Source of the DNA: Marinoscillum sp. MHG1-6
GTDB lineage: Bacteria > Bacteroidota > Bacteroidia > Cytophagales > Cyclobacteriaceae
DNA length: 64,000 nt
Direction of reading: 5' to 3'
Assembly: GCF_024714475.1 (NCBI RefSeq)
Contig: NZ_JAMZMI010000006.1
Coordinates: 1 to 64,000 of the forward strand
The translations under genes were made by a program, and so were the position numbers. Below are positions 9,969 to 19,021 of this stretch, one piece after another (position 1 is the stretch's first letter; each line of letters opens with the position of its first letter). The notes beneath the pieces were generated by a model. It was given only the letters and a program-made list of their open reading frames with translations, was not told the origin of the DNA and did not search any database.

Positions 9969-10035
9969 GCTAATAAGATATAAAAAAAGCAGAGAATGAC
10001 CTCTGCTTTCCAACTAAATCTATTAACTAAATGGA

Positions 10036-11562
10036 TCAGTAACCTTCATTCTGAATCAAATTAGGGTTGGTGGCCAATGCTTGCTCTGGAATGGGAAATT
10101 TAACCCTGTAGCTTTCTGAAGCCTCCTTAAACTGCCACGTTTCTGCAGTAAATTTTTCAAACCGGATCAGATCATTTCTTCTCCACATTTCAAGGTAAAG
10201 TTCACGTCCCCTTTCGTCCAATAAATAATCAAAATCCACGGTGGTAGCAGGTTGAGCTTCACGTAAGGCCCTAAGATCATTTATCATGGTGAGTGGATCA
10301 TCTGATGAAGTACCCCCTCTAAGAATCGCCTCCACCTTCATCAAATAGGCGTCTGCATAACGCATCAAAATCACATGCTGCCTTGATGCTCCATCATTCG
10401 GGTGATACTTGATAATCCTCACCCCAGTTCGCTCATTGTTTCCTGAAATACCAGGCATTTCCAAGGTAAAAACAAGTGGATTTCCTGCTCGATCTTTAAG
10501 TGCCACCCCAGTAGAATCATATTGCTGACCTATCAAAAAACCCAATCCAATCCCCTGTAAAGAACCATCGGTGGGCACATAACCTCTTCTTTCCTCCTGA
10601 TTACTGCCCAGGACATTGATGTTCTGATCACCTTCGAAAAGATTGTAGAAATCTGATGTCGTAGTAAAGCCATTCCAACCACCAGCATTATCTCTAGTAG
10701 GTTGGTTATAATGAAGTCCACACCATACACGAGGACCAATTGAAGATGGAGTCCAAAAGATGGTCTCATTATCATCCGTTGAACGGAAAATCTCAAAATA
10801 ATCATCCTCCAGAGCGAAACCTTCAGCCGAAATAGAATCAACCAAACTAATCACTGTAGTCATATCCGCAGGATCTTCTGATCCACCAAGGAATGCTGCC
10901 TTGTTGAGTAGTAACTTCGCCTTGAGGTATTGAGCGGCAGTTTTTGTGGCAGACTTCGTATTGGCTACACCGGGCGCAGCAGCAGGCAAATCAGCAATTG
11001 CATCATCTAAGTCCTCAAGAATGGTATTAAACGCCTGAGTAGCATTGAGCACAATGGGGTCTTCATCTATTCCTGCATCAGGCTCCCGAATAGGCACCTG
11101 ACCCCAAAAATCCAATATCCAATACATATACCAGGCCCTAAGAAATTTAGCCTCTGCAGCTTGCTGGGTACTTGCTGCGGAAGCCGGGTGAAGAATTTGG
11201 CCCAGCTTAAATACACGCTCATTCACTTGATTCCATGTGTCACGTATAAAGTTATGATTGGCAGACCAGGTATGTTGATGTAAGGTTCGCCATATTCCGT
11301 TATCTCCCCAGTCAGTCCCACGTGTAGGCCCCATATACTCATCTGAGGGATGCTCGGATAAAGCCAGAATCCTCTCCTGCGATTCCATAATGGCTCTTAA
11401 ATCTTCATAAGCACCCTCAAGGGACGTGGTAGGGTCTACTCCACCAAATTCTCCAGAAGCGGTTTCAATCAACAGGGAATCTTTTTCTTCGACATCAATG
11501 TCGCAACCATAAAAAACATAAATGGATGCAAGTGACAGTATAAATGTTAATGCTCTTTTCAT
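10036..11562 (-). CDS. RagB/SusD family outer-membrane glycan-binding lipoprotein
   Basis: 508 aa with a lipobox ending at Cys20 (YVFYGC). The N-terminal helical TPR-like part (for example the A-E-A-K-F-L-R-A-W-Y block) and the C-terminal E-x-x-R-E-L-Y-L-E-x-W-R-R-x-D-L-I-R-F motif are hallmarks of SusD/RagB proteins. These sit on the outer membrane and cap the SusC transporter, capturing oligosaccharide. The gene starts 18 nt after the susC gene, giving the standard susC-susD order. The downstream trehalase suggests that the ligand is trehalose or a related alpha-glucoside, which is an inference. Confidence 0.93.
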   Translation of the reverse strand: MKRALTFILSLASIYVFYGCDIDVEEKDSLLIETASGEFGGVDPTTSLEGAYEDLRAIMESQERILALSEHPSDEYMGPTRGTDWGDNGIWRTLHQHTWSANHNFIRDTWNQVNERVFKLGQILHPASAASTQQAAEAKFLRAWYMYWILDFWGQVPIREPDAGIDEDPIVLNATQAFNTILEDLDDAIADLPAAAPGVANTKSATKTAAQYLKAKLLLNKAAFLGGSEDPADMTTVISLVDSISAEGFALEDDYFEIFRSTDDNETIFWTPSSIGPRVWCGLHYNQPTRDNAGGWNGFTTTSDFYNLFEGDQNINVLGSNQEERRGYVPTDGSLQGIGLGFLIGQQYDSTGVALKDRAGNPLVFTLEMPGISGNNERTGVRIIKYHPNDGASRQHVILMRYADAYLMKVEAILRGGTSSDDPLTMINDLRALREAQPATTVDFDYLLDERGRELYLEMWRRNDLIRFEKFTAETWQFKEASESYRVKFPIPEQALATNPNLIQNEGY

Positions 11563-11580
11563 TTTCCGTCCATTTTTAGA

Positions 11581-14500
11581 TTAAAACTTGGCATTGAGCC
11601 CTATGGTATAAACTCTTGGTCTTGGATATGGTGAATATTCAATTCCAAATGATGGAATATCATCCAAAGCCTTATTATTATTCACCTCAGGATCTAATCC
11701 AGAGTAATTAGTAAACAGAAATAAGTTCTGCACAGTTGCACTTAAGCTGAGCATTTCTAAAAATGCAATGGACTCTGTATTGAAATTATAGCCCAAAGCA
11801 AAATTCTGAATTCTTACAAAATCACTCTTTTCAAGGAACCTGGTAGATACATCGGGAGCGTTTAGGTTAGACTCATTTGACTCAATTACATCTCGAATAA
11901 CATTTCGGCCACTACCAAGAGCTCCTGATGTGAACAAGGCGTTTTCCGTATTGTTATATACGTACCCTCCAAATTGCCCATAAGCATAAACATTCAAGTT
12001 CCAGTTTTTATAAGCGAGATTCGTAGAAAGTCCAACATTGGTTTTTGGCAGTGGTGACTTTCCGATAAACTTTTGCACATCTCCCCCTTCGTAAATACTA
12101 AAGCCATCTGCATCAAATCCAGAAAACTCTCGTAGATAATAGGCGTATAGTGGCTGATCGTTGGCAATTCTCTGAGCAAATGCTCCAGTCAACCCCTGAC
12201 CATTAATTTGGCCGGTATTTAAGAATGTCGTCAGACCACTGACTTCGTTTGAATTATTGGAATAATTACCACTCACATCCCATGTAAGGGCATTGTTGCT
12301 GAGGATATTATAATTCAAGGTTACCTCGAAACCGGTATTAACTACTTCAGCATCCAAGTTGGCCCAGTAGAAGGGTTGGGGTGCCGGTTGAGCGGATGTT
12401 ATTTTTATCAAGAGATTAGTGGTGACCTTGTTGTAGTAATCCACTGTACCATTTAATCTACCATCCATGACACCAAAATCAAATCCGATGTTGGTTTGGA
12501 TTGTTTGCTCCCATTGTAAATCGGGGTTAGCAAATGCGATGGTGGTAAGGCTAGGGATCGCAACATTTCCGTTATCCCCGACCGTAATAGCTCCGTAGCG
12601 CTGTCTGGCCTGATGCAAGTTATGAGGAATTTCCTGGTTACCAGTTATTCCCCATCCTGCTCTCAATTTCAAATCCTGGAAAAAAGAAGGAGCAAAGGAT
12701 TCATCAGAAATCCTCCAACCTAAAGCCAGCGAAGGAAAAATGCCGTACTGATTTTCGCTTCCAAATTTGCTCGAACCATCCGTTCTTACAGTACCCGTAA
12801 ACATATACCGATCCAGGAGGGTATAATTAACCCGTACAAAGTATGACTGCAGTTCATCAACCTCCTCAAACACATCCTCAGTTATGGACTTGAGACTAAC
12901 AGGAAAGGCCGAAAAACTATCATTCACCTCTGAAGTTGGCGTTGGAAATAGTCTATTGACAAAGAGCCTCTCTCCAGTTTCAATTCCATTTTCATCATAA
13001 ACCTTTTGGTAGCCCCATTGCTGATAATCACCTGAAACACTTGACCTTATCAATTTAGCTGTCCTTTCCAGTTCTTTGTGCATTTCAGAAAGATCTGAGG
13101 TGCTATATCCCCAGCCCACATTATTAGTCCCATCCCTTTTAAACTGCTGGTAGGAGTAACCTAAAACCGCATTTACTTTGGCATTTCCAAGATCTTTAAC
13201 AAAATTAAAATATGCTTCAACCAGATCACTATCAGTATTCCAATCTGATCTAGCACCCTTGCCGTTACCAGGTATCGCCTGCCTTCCTATAAGGTTGAGG
13301 TCTCCACTTATTGCAGCCTCCCTGATAGAATGTGTACGATCCAAACCAACATTCACCTTAAAACTTAGTGGATCCAAAAGTTGATACTCCCCTGTTAAAC
13401 CAATTAGTGCCCTATCAGTTTGGGTCACATCCTCGGAATATTTTAAGTAGGATAACGGGTTCACATTTGAAGTTTCAGGCTGAAAGTCAGGGTCTCCAGG
13501 CCACGTCGGATTGGCCATATAGGTAGCAGCAAGCAAATCTCCTTCAAAACCTGTATCATCTGCTAATGGAACCTGGGAATTATTGACCCTTGAGATCGTT
13601 CCCTGGAATCCCAACTTCAACTTATCATCGAGCATTCGATGATTCAAATTGAGTCGAGCACTGTATCTATCCAATTCAGATTTATCAATTATCCCCCCTT
13701 GGTGCCCATATGATACAGAAAGGCGGTAATCACCATTTTTATAGCCATTGCCATAAGCCACATCATGTTTAGTTGATATACCAGTCTGAAAGATTTCTTT
13801 CTGCCAATCTGTTTCGGAGCCAAAATCCAACTCTGTACGTATCCCCCCTCTGGCCACAGCTCCATCCAAAAACTCCTGTGCGTTAAGTAGATCGAATGTT
13901 CTTGCTACATGAGCCAAACTCGCAGAAGCCGAATAAGTCACAGAGGCCTTGGCTCCCTTCCCACTTTTCGTGGTGATGATCACAACACCATTAGCTCCTC
14001 TGGAACCATAAATAGCCGTAGCAGATGCATCTTTAAGAATATCGATACTAGCGATATCACTAGGATTTAAAAAAGTAAGCGGATTTGATGCTGCGGCCTT
14101 ACCACGCCCCAGATCTACTCCACCACTGGACACATCAGACGAAGTTAGTGGAATGCCGTCAACCACGTACAGAGGGCCATTCCCATTTCTAACAGAGGAT
14201 GAACCCCGTATCCGAATATTAACTCCAGCTCCGGGCTCACCACTGTTTCCGGTAATTTGAACACCGGCAGCTTTTCCCTGAAAAAGTTGTTCCGGACTTG
14301 CGATCACTCCCCCATTAAAATCTTCTGATTTTACAGAAGCCACCGCACCTGTTGCATCTCTTTTCTCCACTTGTCCGTATCCAATCACCACGACCTCCGC
14401 CAATTCTTCAACATCTGTTGAAAGACCAATATTGAAGTTAGTCGTTCCGGCTACCGGTACAATGTAATTTGCATATCCAACGAATGAGATTTGCAGGGTA

Positions 14501-14703
14501 TCACGCTGGTCAACAGTTAAAGAAAATTTCCCATCAAAGTCTGTGATGGTACCATTGGTCGTTCCCAAAACAAGCACACTGGCACCTGGTACCGTTTCGC
14601 CTGTTTCTGCATCTGTGATTGTTCCTGAAATGGTTCGTTGTTGAGCTAGAGAAATAGTCGTAACCACCAGAAACGAGAAGAGTAGTAGTAGAATTCTCAT
14701 CAT
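11581..14703 (-). CDS. SusC/RagA family TonB-dependent outer-membrane receptor
   Basis: 1040 aa. A signal peptide of about 20 residues precedes a carboxypeptidase-like regulatory domain (about 22-100). Then come the TonB-box region EVVVIGYG (103-110), a plug domain (about 112-235) with the S-x-x-A-I-Y-G-S-R-G-A-N-G-V block, and a long beta-barrel. This is the active transporter of the locus, moving ligand across the outer membrane with energy from TonB-ExbBD (not in this window). It heads a six-gene minus-strand operon and is preceded by a 244-bp AT-rich leader with repeats. Family is certain; substrate is inferred from neighbours. Confidence 0.95.
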   Translation of the reverse strand: MMRILLLLFSFLVVTTISLAQQRTISGTITDAETGETVPGASVLVLGTTNGTITDFDGKFSLTVDQRDTLQISFVGYANYIVPVAGTTNFNIGLSTDVEELAEVVVIGYGQVEKRDATGAVASVKSEDFNGGVIASPEQLFQGKAAGVQITGNSGEPGAGVNIRIRGSSSVRNGNGPLYVVDGIPLTSSDVSSGGVDLGRGKAAASNPLTFLNPSDIASIDILKDASATAIYGSRGANGVVIITTKSGKGAKASVTYSASASLAHVARTFDLLNAQEFLDGAVARGGIRTELDFGSETDWQKEIFQTGISTKHDVAYGNGYKNGDYRLSVSYGHQGGIIDKSELDRYSARLNLNHRMLDDKLKLGFQGTISRVNNSQVPLADDTGFEGDLLAATYMANPTWPGDPDFQPETSNVNPLSYLKYSEDVTQTDRALIGLTGEYQLLDPLSFKVNVGLDRTHSIREAAISGDLNLIGRQAIPGNGKGARSDWNTDSDLVEAYFNFVKDLGNAKVNAVLGYSYQQFKRDGTNNVGWGYSTSDLSEMHKELERTAKLIRSSVSGDYQQWGYQKVYDENGIETGERLFVNRLFPTPTSEVNDSFSAFPVSLKSITEDVFEEVDELQSYFVRVNYTLLDRYMFTGTVRTDGSSKFGSENQYGIFPSLALGWRISDESFAPSFFQDLKLRAGWGITGNQEIPHNLHQARQRYGAITVGDNGNVAIPSLTTIAFANPDLQWEQTIQTNIGFDFGVMDGRLNGTVDYYNKVTTNLLIKITSAQPAPQPFYWANLDAEVVNTGFEVTLNYNILSNNALTWDVSGNYSNNSNEVSGLTTFLNTGQINGQGLTGAFAQRIANDQPLYAYYLREFSGFDADGFSIYEGGDVQKFIGKSPLPKTNVGLSTNLAYKNWNLNVYAYGQFGGYVYNNTENALFTSGALGSGRNVIRDVIESNESNLNAPDVSTRFLEKSDFVRIQNFALGYNFNTESIAFLEMLSLSATVQNLFLFTNYSGLDPEVNNNKALDDIPSFGIEYSPYPRPRVYTIGLNAKF

Positions 14704-14947
14704 ATTGTTCGGGTTTCTTTAAAAAGACAATGCTGTCTAATTATTCTATAATCCCCTTAAATGATACGACCCCTAATAAATATACTCATTAATTAACAAT
14801 TTATCATTCAAATTGTTTTTGCCACTTAGTGATTTATGAAAAAAATAATTTTAAGTGATACGATTAAAATAACCCTAAAAAATCACCTGGTTAATTAAAA
14901 CAACTACGTTATTCTCCAATTACATTATGCACCTAACACAAATGGCA
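14704..14947 (-). promoter_or_regulatory. Upstream region of the susC operon with direct and inverted repeats
   Basis: This 244-bp AT-rich gap separates the GH13 gene from susC and must hold the operon promoter, since both genes are on the minus strand. A direct repeat TTAARTGATACGA occurs at 14757-14769 and 14851-14863 (12 of 13 bases identical). An inverted repeat AACAATTT/AAATTGTT lies at 14795-14802 and 14810-14817. No clear TAnnTTTG box was found on the minus strand. The repeats may bind a regulator; no regulator gene lies within the locus. Confidence 0.4.
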
Positions 14948-16687
14948 TCAGATTTCAGCGATAATGGACTGGTATGGCTCCATGTTAAGAGCTTGGCCAT
15001 CCAGTTTCACTCCCTTGTAATTGTTAATCCACACTTCGCCCATTAATACATTATCCGGCAAGGTAACTGTAACTGGCTCAGAGCTAAAATTTAATAACAC
15101 AATCACTTGCTGTTCGCCCAATGATCGTGTGAAAGCATATACCTGTTCATGTTTTGGAAAAATTACTTTGTAATCTCCGTAAACAAGAATCGGATTGGCT
15201 TTTCTGAGTTTTACCATCCTTCTAAAGTAGTTCAGGCAACTTTCCTTATCTTCTTCCTGCAGATCAACGTTAATTTCGGTGTAATTTTCATTAACCGGTA
15301 ACCAGGGTACACCATCGCTAAACCCGGCATTCTTCGTAGCATCCCATTGCATTGGAGTTCGACCATTGTCTCGAGACATAAAATTGAGTTCTTGCATGAA
15401 ATCATCCATATCTGCACCTTCAGACATCGCTTTCTTATATCCATTTAGTGCCGCCACATCCTGATATTGATCAATACTGTCAAAATCAATATTGGTCATT
15501 CCAAGCTCATCCCCATAATAGCAGTATGGCGTCCCGCGCATACTGAGGATAAAGGTATTTAGCATTTTATTTGAAATCGCTCTGAACTCGGGACTATCAT
15601 CACCATACTTGCTTACCATCCGTGGCTGATCATGATTAGCCAAAAAAATCGATAACCAACCATCCTCAGCAAAGGCACTGTCCCATTGAGAGTATATTCC
15701 CCGAAATTCAGAAAGGGTGTATCTATCCAAACTGCTTCCTACACCTATTCCTTCAAAGTGATAAGCCATTTGCAATTCGTCCCGGTCTGAATCGACCAAC
15801 GAATGTGCATCCTCAAAGGTGCTTCCGGCTCCTTCTGACACTGCAAACACATCATATTGACTCAATACCTGATCATACATTTCTCTCAGGTAGCCATGAA
15901 GGTTGGGGCCCATTCCGTAGTATTTGTTAATATTATTTTCAAAGCCTTCAGGCAGCTCAGCAAATGTGGTATCCTTGGATACATACTGAAAGGCATCCAA
16001 ACGAAAACCATCTACGCCCTTTTCAGCCCAGAATTTCATCACATCAAACACTTCCTGCCTTACTTTAGGGTTCTCCCAATTCAGGTCCGGCTGTTCCACC
16101 GCGAAATAATGTAGATAATAGGAATCGGTAAGGGAATCATATTTCCATGCTTCTCCCTTGTCATCAAAAAAGCTCCAGCGATAATTTGGCTCACCCTTTT
16201 CCGATGGCCACCAATGATAATAGTCTCGATAGGGATTATCTCTTGAGCTTCTGGACTGTTTAAACCACTCATGCTTATTGCTGCTATGATTCACAACTAC
16301 ATCCATGACAAACCTGATCCCACGCTCATGCATTCCTGCAAGCATTTCATCGAAGTCCTCCATCGTACCGAATTCATCCATGATATTTCTGTAATCACTA
16401 ATATCATAGCCATTATCAACATTCGGCGATTGGTAAATAGGGTTTAACCAAACCATGTCCACTCCCAGACTTTGGATATAATCCAACTTTTCAATGATCC
16501 CCCGAAGATCTCCTACTCCGTCACCATCGGAATCCTTAAAACTCCTTGGATAAATCTGATATATAATACCCTCCTTCCACCATTTGGGCTCATAATCGGG
16601 TTCTGCAGGAGGTTGTTCGGTCTTTTTCGCGCAATCAATTAAGAGAAAGGAAAAAATAAGGATGAGGACAGGCCATTTCATTATCAT
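14948..16687 (-). CDS. GH13 alpha-glucosidase (oligo-1,6-glucosidase type), lipoprotein
   Basis: 579 aa with a lipobox at Cys19. The GH13 (beta/alpha)8 barrel motifs are complete: calcium loop DSDGDGVGDLRG at 52-63, region I DVVVNH at 129-134, nucleophile Asp231 in GFRLDAF, acid Glu285, and NHDQPR with Asp353. Region V reads QPDLNW, typical of the oligo-1,6-glucosidase/alpha-glucosidase group rather than of neopullulanases. The residue after the nucleophile is Ala, not the Val associated with strict alpha-1,6 preference, so an alpha-1,4 or mixed activity is possible. It would release glucose from short alpha-glucans outside the cytoplasm. It lies just upstream of the susC operon on the same strand. 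Confidence 0.9.
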   Translation of the reverse strand: MIMKWPVLILIFSFLLIDCAKKTEQPPAEPDYEPKWWKEGIIYQIYPRSFKDSDGDGVGDLRGIIEKLDYIQSLGVDMVWLNPIYQSPNVDNGYDISDYRNIMDEFGTMEDFDEMLAGMHERGIRFVMDVVVNHSSNKHEWFKQSRSSRDNPYRDYYHWWPSEKGEPNYRWSFFDDKGEAWKYDSLTDSYYLHYFAVEQPDLNWENPKVRQEVFDVMKFWAEKGVDGFRLDAFQYVSKDTTFAELPEGFENNINKYYGMGPNLHGYLREMYDQVLSQYDVFAVSEGAGSTFEDAHSLVDSDRDELQMAYHFEGIGVGSSLDRYTLSEFRGIYSQWDSAFAEDGWLSIFLANHDQPRMVSKYGDDSPEFRAISNKMLNTFILSMRGTPYCYYGDELGMTNIDFDSIDQYQDVAALNGYKKAMSEGADMDDFMQELNFMSRDNGRTPMQWDATKNAGFSDGVPWLPVNENYTEINVDLQEEDKESCLNYFRRMVKLRKANPILVYGDYKVIFPKHEQVYAFTRSLGEQQVIVLLNFSSEPVTVTLPDNVLMGEVWINNYKGVKLDGQALNMEPYQSIIAEI

Positions 16688-16749
16688 GGGGTTTAATGGA
16701 TAAATGAGTATTATGACCTGGTAAAAAGTTAGTCAAATTGCCCCTAAAA

Positions 16750-16787
16750 GAAAAACCCGGCATCAGCAACCATTGCCAATACCGGGC
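16750..16787 (-). terminator. Intrinsic terminator after purA
   Basis: On the minus strand a hairpin pairs CCCGG (16782-16786 on the complement) with CCGGG (16756-16760), with inner GCAA/TTGC pairing, followed by a run of five T. It begins about 25 nt after the purA stop and so should end the STAS-purA transcript before the GH13 gene. Confidence 0.65.
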
Positions 16788-16811
16788 TTAAAAGACTCAA
16801 TGTCTAAAATT

Positions 16812-18092
16812 TTATTGCGCTACAATATCGCCTTTCATAATGGTCTGAGTTCTGTCCGGACCAAGTGAAACTAAATTAATCGGAGCGCTCACCTTAGATT
16901 CTATGTATTTTATATAGCTATGCAAACCTTCCGGCAGCTGATCGAATTCTGTCGCTTTTGTTCCTCCCCATCCCTTAAATGAATCAAAACTTAATGAAAA
17001 CTCTCCATTATCAAGATACAGAGGTAGTTCATCCGTCAACTCATTATTTTTCAGGTAGCTGTGAGCAATTTTGATCTCGTCAATATCCTCCAACACATCC
17101 GCCTTCATCATAAAAAGCTGAGTCACTCCGTTCAACATTACGGTATACCTTAAAGCCGGTAGATCCAACCAACCACATCTTCTTGGACGACCAGTTGTGG
17201 CACCAAATTCGTTACCTATTTTTCTCAATTCCTCTCCAGATGCGTCATGCAACTCAGTTGGAAATGGACCACTTCCTACTCTTGTACAGTAAGCTTTGAA
17301 GATACCATAAACCTCTCCAATTTTATTTGGCGCAACCCCCAAACCGGTGCATGCTCCCGCTGCAATTGTGTTACTGCTGGTCACGTATGGATAGCTGCCA
17401 AAATCAACATCAAGCAGAGAACCCTGAGCCCCTTCAGCCAATACACTCTTTCCTTCAACCAAAGCCTGATTGATAAGGTACTCCGTACTCAGAATATCAA
17501 ACTCCCTGATCATTTCCACCGCCTCGAAGAATAATCTTTCTTCCTCTTCCAAATCAGCTTCAAAATCATATCTGGCCAATATCTCGAGATGAAAATCTCT
17601 AAGTTGCTTGTACCTATCGTCGAAGTCAGGTTCATTGACATCTCCAATTCTCAGACCTTTTCGGGCCGCTTTATCCTGGTAAGTTGGTCCTATACCTCTT
17701 AGGGTTGAACCAATTTTTTTATCTCCTTTCGCAATTTCATAAGCCTTATCCAACATGCGATGGGTTGGAATGATCATCTGTGCTTTATTAGAAATTACCA
17801 GATGTCTTTTCAGGTCCAGGTTGAAAGGAGCAAGCTCCTCAATTTCTTTCTTAAATGTGATTGGGTCAAGTACTACGCCGTTTCCAATTACATTAAGAAT
17901 TCCCTCATGGAAAATTCCCGATGGAATCTGGTGTAATACGTGTTTATGACCATCAAACTCCAACGTGTGCCCGGCATTCGGTCCTCCCTGGAACCTGGCC
18001 ACCACATCATATTTTGGAGCTAAAAAATCCACAATTTTTCCTTTGCCCTCATCTCCCCATTGAAGGCCCAATAAGATATCTACTGCCGCCAT
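16812..18092 (-). CDS. purA: Adenylosuccinate synthetase
   Basis: 426 aa, full length for the family. It joins IMP and aspartate using GTP to give adenylosuccinate, the first committed step to AMP, in the cytoplasm. The N-terminal GTP loop reads LGLQWGDEGKGK, followed by the conserved GGPNAGHT block and, further on, GATTGRPRRCGW. It starts 7 nt after the STAS-domain gene, so the two are probably cotranscribed. purB, the next enzyme, lies at 58.8 kb in this window. Assignment is firm. Confidence 0.97.
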   Translation of the reverse strand: MAAVDILLGLQWGDEGKGKIVDFLAPKYDVVARFQGGPNAGHTLEFDGHKHVLHQIPSGIFHEGILNVIGNGVVLDPITFKKEIEELAPFNLDLKRHLVISNKAQMIIPTHRMLDKAYEIAKGDKKIGSTLRGIGPTYQDKAARKGLRIGDVNEPDFDDRYKQLRDFHLEILARYDFEADLEEEERLFFEAVEMIREFDILSTEYLINQALVEGKSVLAEGAQGSLLDVDFGSYPYVTSSNTIAAGACTGLGVAPNKIGEVYGIFKAYCTRVGSGPFPTELHDASGEELRKIGNEFGATTGRPRRCGWLDLPALRYTVMLNGVTQLFMMKADVLEDIDEIKIAHSYLKNNELTDELPLYLDNGEFSLSFDSFKGWGGTKATEFDQLPEGLHSYIKYIESKVSAPINLVSLGPDRTQTIMKGDIVAQ

Positions 18093-18099
18093 AATTTGA

Positions 18100-18441
18100 C
18101 TATCCCGCGATTTTAGTTAGTGCTTCCTGCTCAGAGTCGACAATATTGAAAATTGCCTGAAGCTTGGTGATTATTAATAATTTTTTGACGTGTTCTGAAG
18201 GATTGATCAGGTAAAGATCACCTGACTTATTCCTAAACTTGGTAAGTATGGTGATCAGTACACCAATACCGCTACTGTTAATGTACCGCACATCCGAAAT
18301 GTTAATGATACAATCCTTGACATCATTATTCAGGGTATCATTAATCAATTCAACCAAATCAGGACCATTGTTCTCTCCTATAAGGTCTCCGGAAAAAACC
18401 AATTTTAAAATCCCCTGGTCTATCGCATGTGAATATTTCAT
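18100..18441 (-). CDS. STAS-domain protein, anti-sigma factor antagonist type
   Basis: 113 aa, a single STAS domain. The block YINSSGIGVLI near residue 55 carries the serine that is phosphorylated in SpoIIAA/RsbV-type anti-anti-sigma factors. Such proteins free a sigma factor or partner by binding a switch kinase. No switch kinase or phosphatase gene is adjacent, so the partner is unknown. It sits directly before purA (7 nt). The pairing with purine synthesis is probably an accident of operon layout. Confidence 0.85.
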   Translation of the reverse strand: MKYSHAIDQGILKLVFSGDLIGENNGPDLVELINDTLNNDVKDCIINISDVRYINSSGIGVLITILTKFRNKSGDLYLINPSEHVKKLLIITKLQAIFNIVDSEQEALTKIAG

Positions 18442-18511
18442 TCTCTATTGATTTAAAATCAAAACTTTACTCCAATGGTCATTTATCTAACCACTCAATA
18501 TTTTCACGAAA

Positions 18512-18519
18512 CAAATTTA
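18512..18519 (-). promoter_or_regulatory. Candidate -7 box for STAS-purA
   Basis: The minus strand reads TAAATTTG, an exact TAnnTTTG match to the Bacteroidota primary-sigma -7 element, about 70 nt upstream of the STAS start. The -33 element would fall inside the fur-family gene and is not clear. Confidence 0.35.
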
Positions 18520-18526
18520 ATGCTGA

Positions 18527-18985
18527 TTACTTTTTGTTTTCGCAGTTTTCTTTCATGCAGTGCCCGTAGAGTATCAATGAGTGATGGATAACATCAAACT
18601 TTAACAGGTCCCCTACCATATTCTGAATGTTTTGAATCCTCGGATCGCAAAATTCAGACACCTTATTGCAATCTGTACAAATAAGGTGGTCATGCTGACG
18701 AAAGCCATAAGACTTTTCGTACTGGGCTAGATTTTTTCCAAATTGATGCTTGGTGACCAGGTCACATTCTACCAGAAGATCAAGGGTATTATAAACAGTT
18801 GCCCTACTCACCCGATAGTTCTTTTCCTTCATACTGATGTACAAAGACTCTACATCAAAGTGGCCAGTCCTGGAATAAATCTCTTCCAGTATAGCGTACC
18901 TCTCCGGAGTTTTCCTGAGTGTCTTTCTTTCAAGATACGCTGTGAAAATCTTTTTAACTTCTTCAAGTATAGCCTCTTGCTGCAT
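18527..18985 (-). CDS. Fur family transcriptional regulator
   Basis: 152 aa. An N-terminal winged helix (the [16 protein letters not shown] block) is followed by a dimerisation domain with metal-binding residues: HDHLICTDC (first C-x-x-C half) and the C-terminal GHCMKENC pair. This fits the Fur/PerR/Zur family, which represses genes when loaded with metal. The sequence does not settle whether iron, zinc, manganese or peroxide is sensed. It starts 36 nt after the rel/spoT stop on the same strand but has its own likely -7 box. Confidence 0.9.
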   Translation of the reverse strand: MQQEAILEEVKKIFTAYLERKTLRKTPERYAILEEIYSRTGHFDVESLYISMKEKNYRVSRATVYNTLDLLVECDLVTKHQFGKNLAQYEKSYGFRQHDHLICTDCNKVSEFCDPRIQNIQNMVGDLLKFDVIHHSLILYGHCMKENCENKK

Positions 18986-18992
18986 TTGGACG

Positions 18993-19000
18993 CAAATATA
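18993..19000 (-). promoter_or_regulatory. Candidate -7 box for the fur-family gene
   Basis: The minus strand reads TATATTTG, an exact TAnnTTTG match, ending 8 nt before the start codon. This implies a leader of only a few nucleotides. No good -33 TTG was found at the expected spacing. Confidence 0.4.
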
Positions 19001-19021
19001 GAGCAGTCACAGAATTTACCA

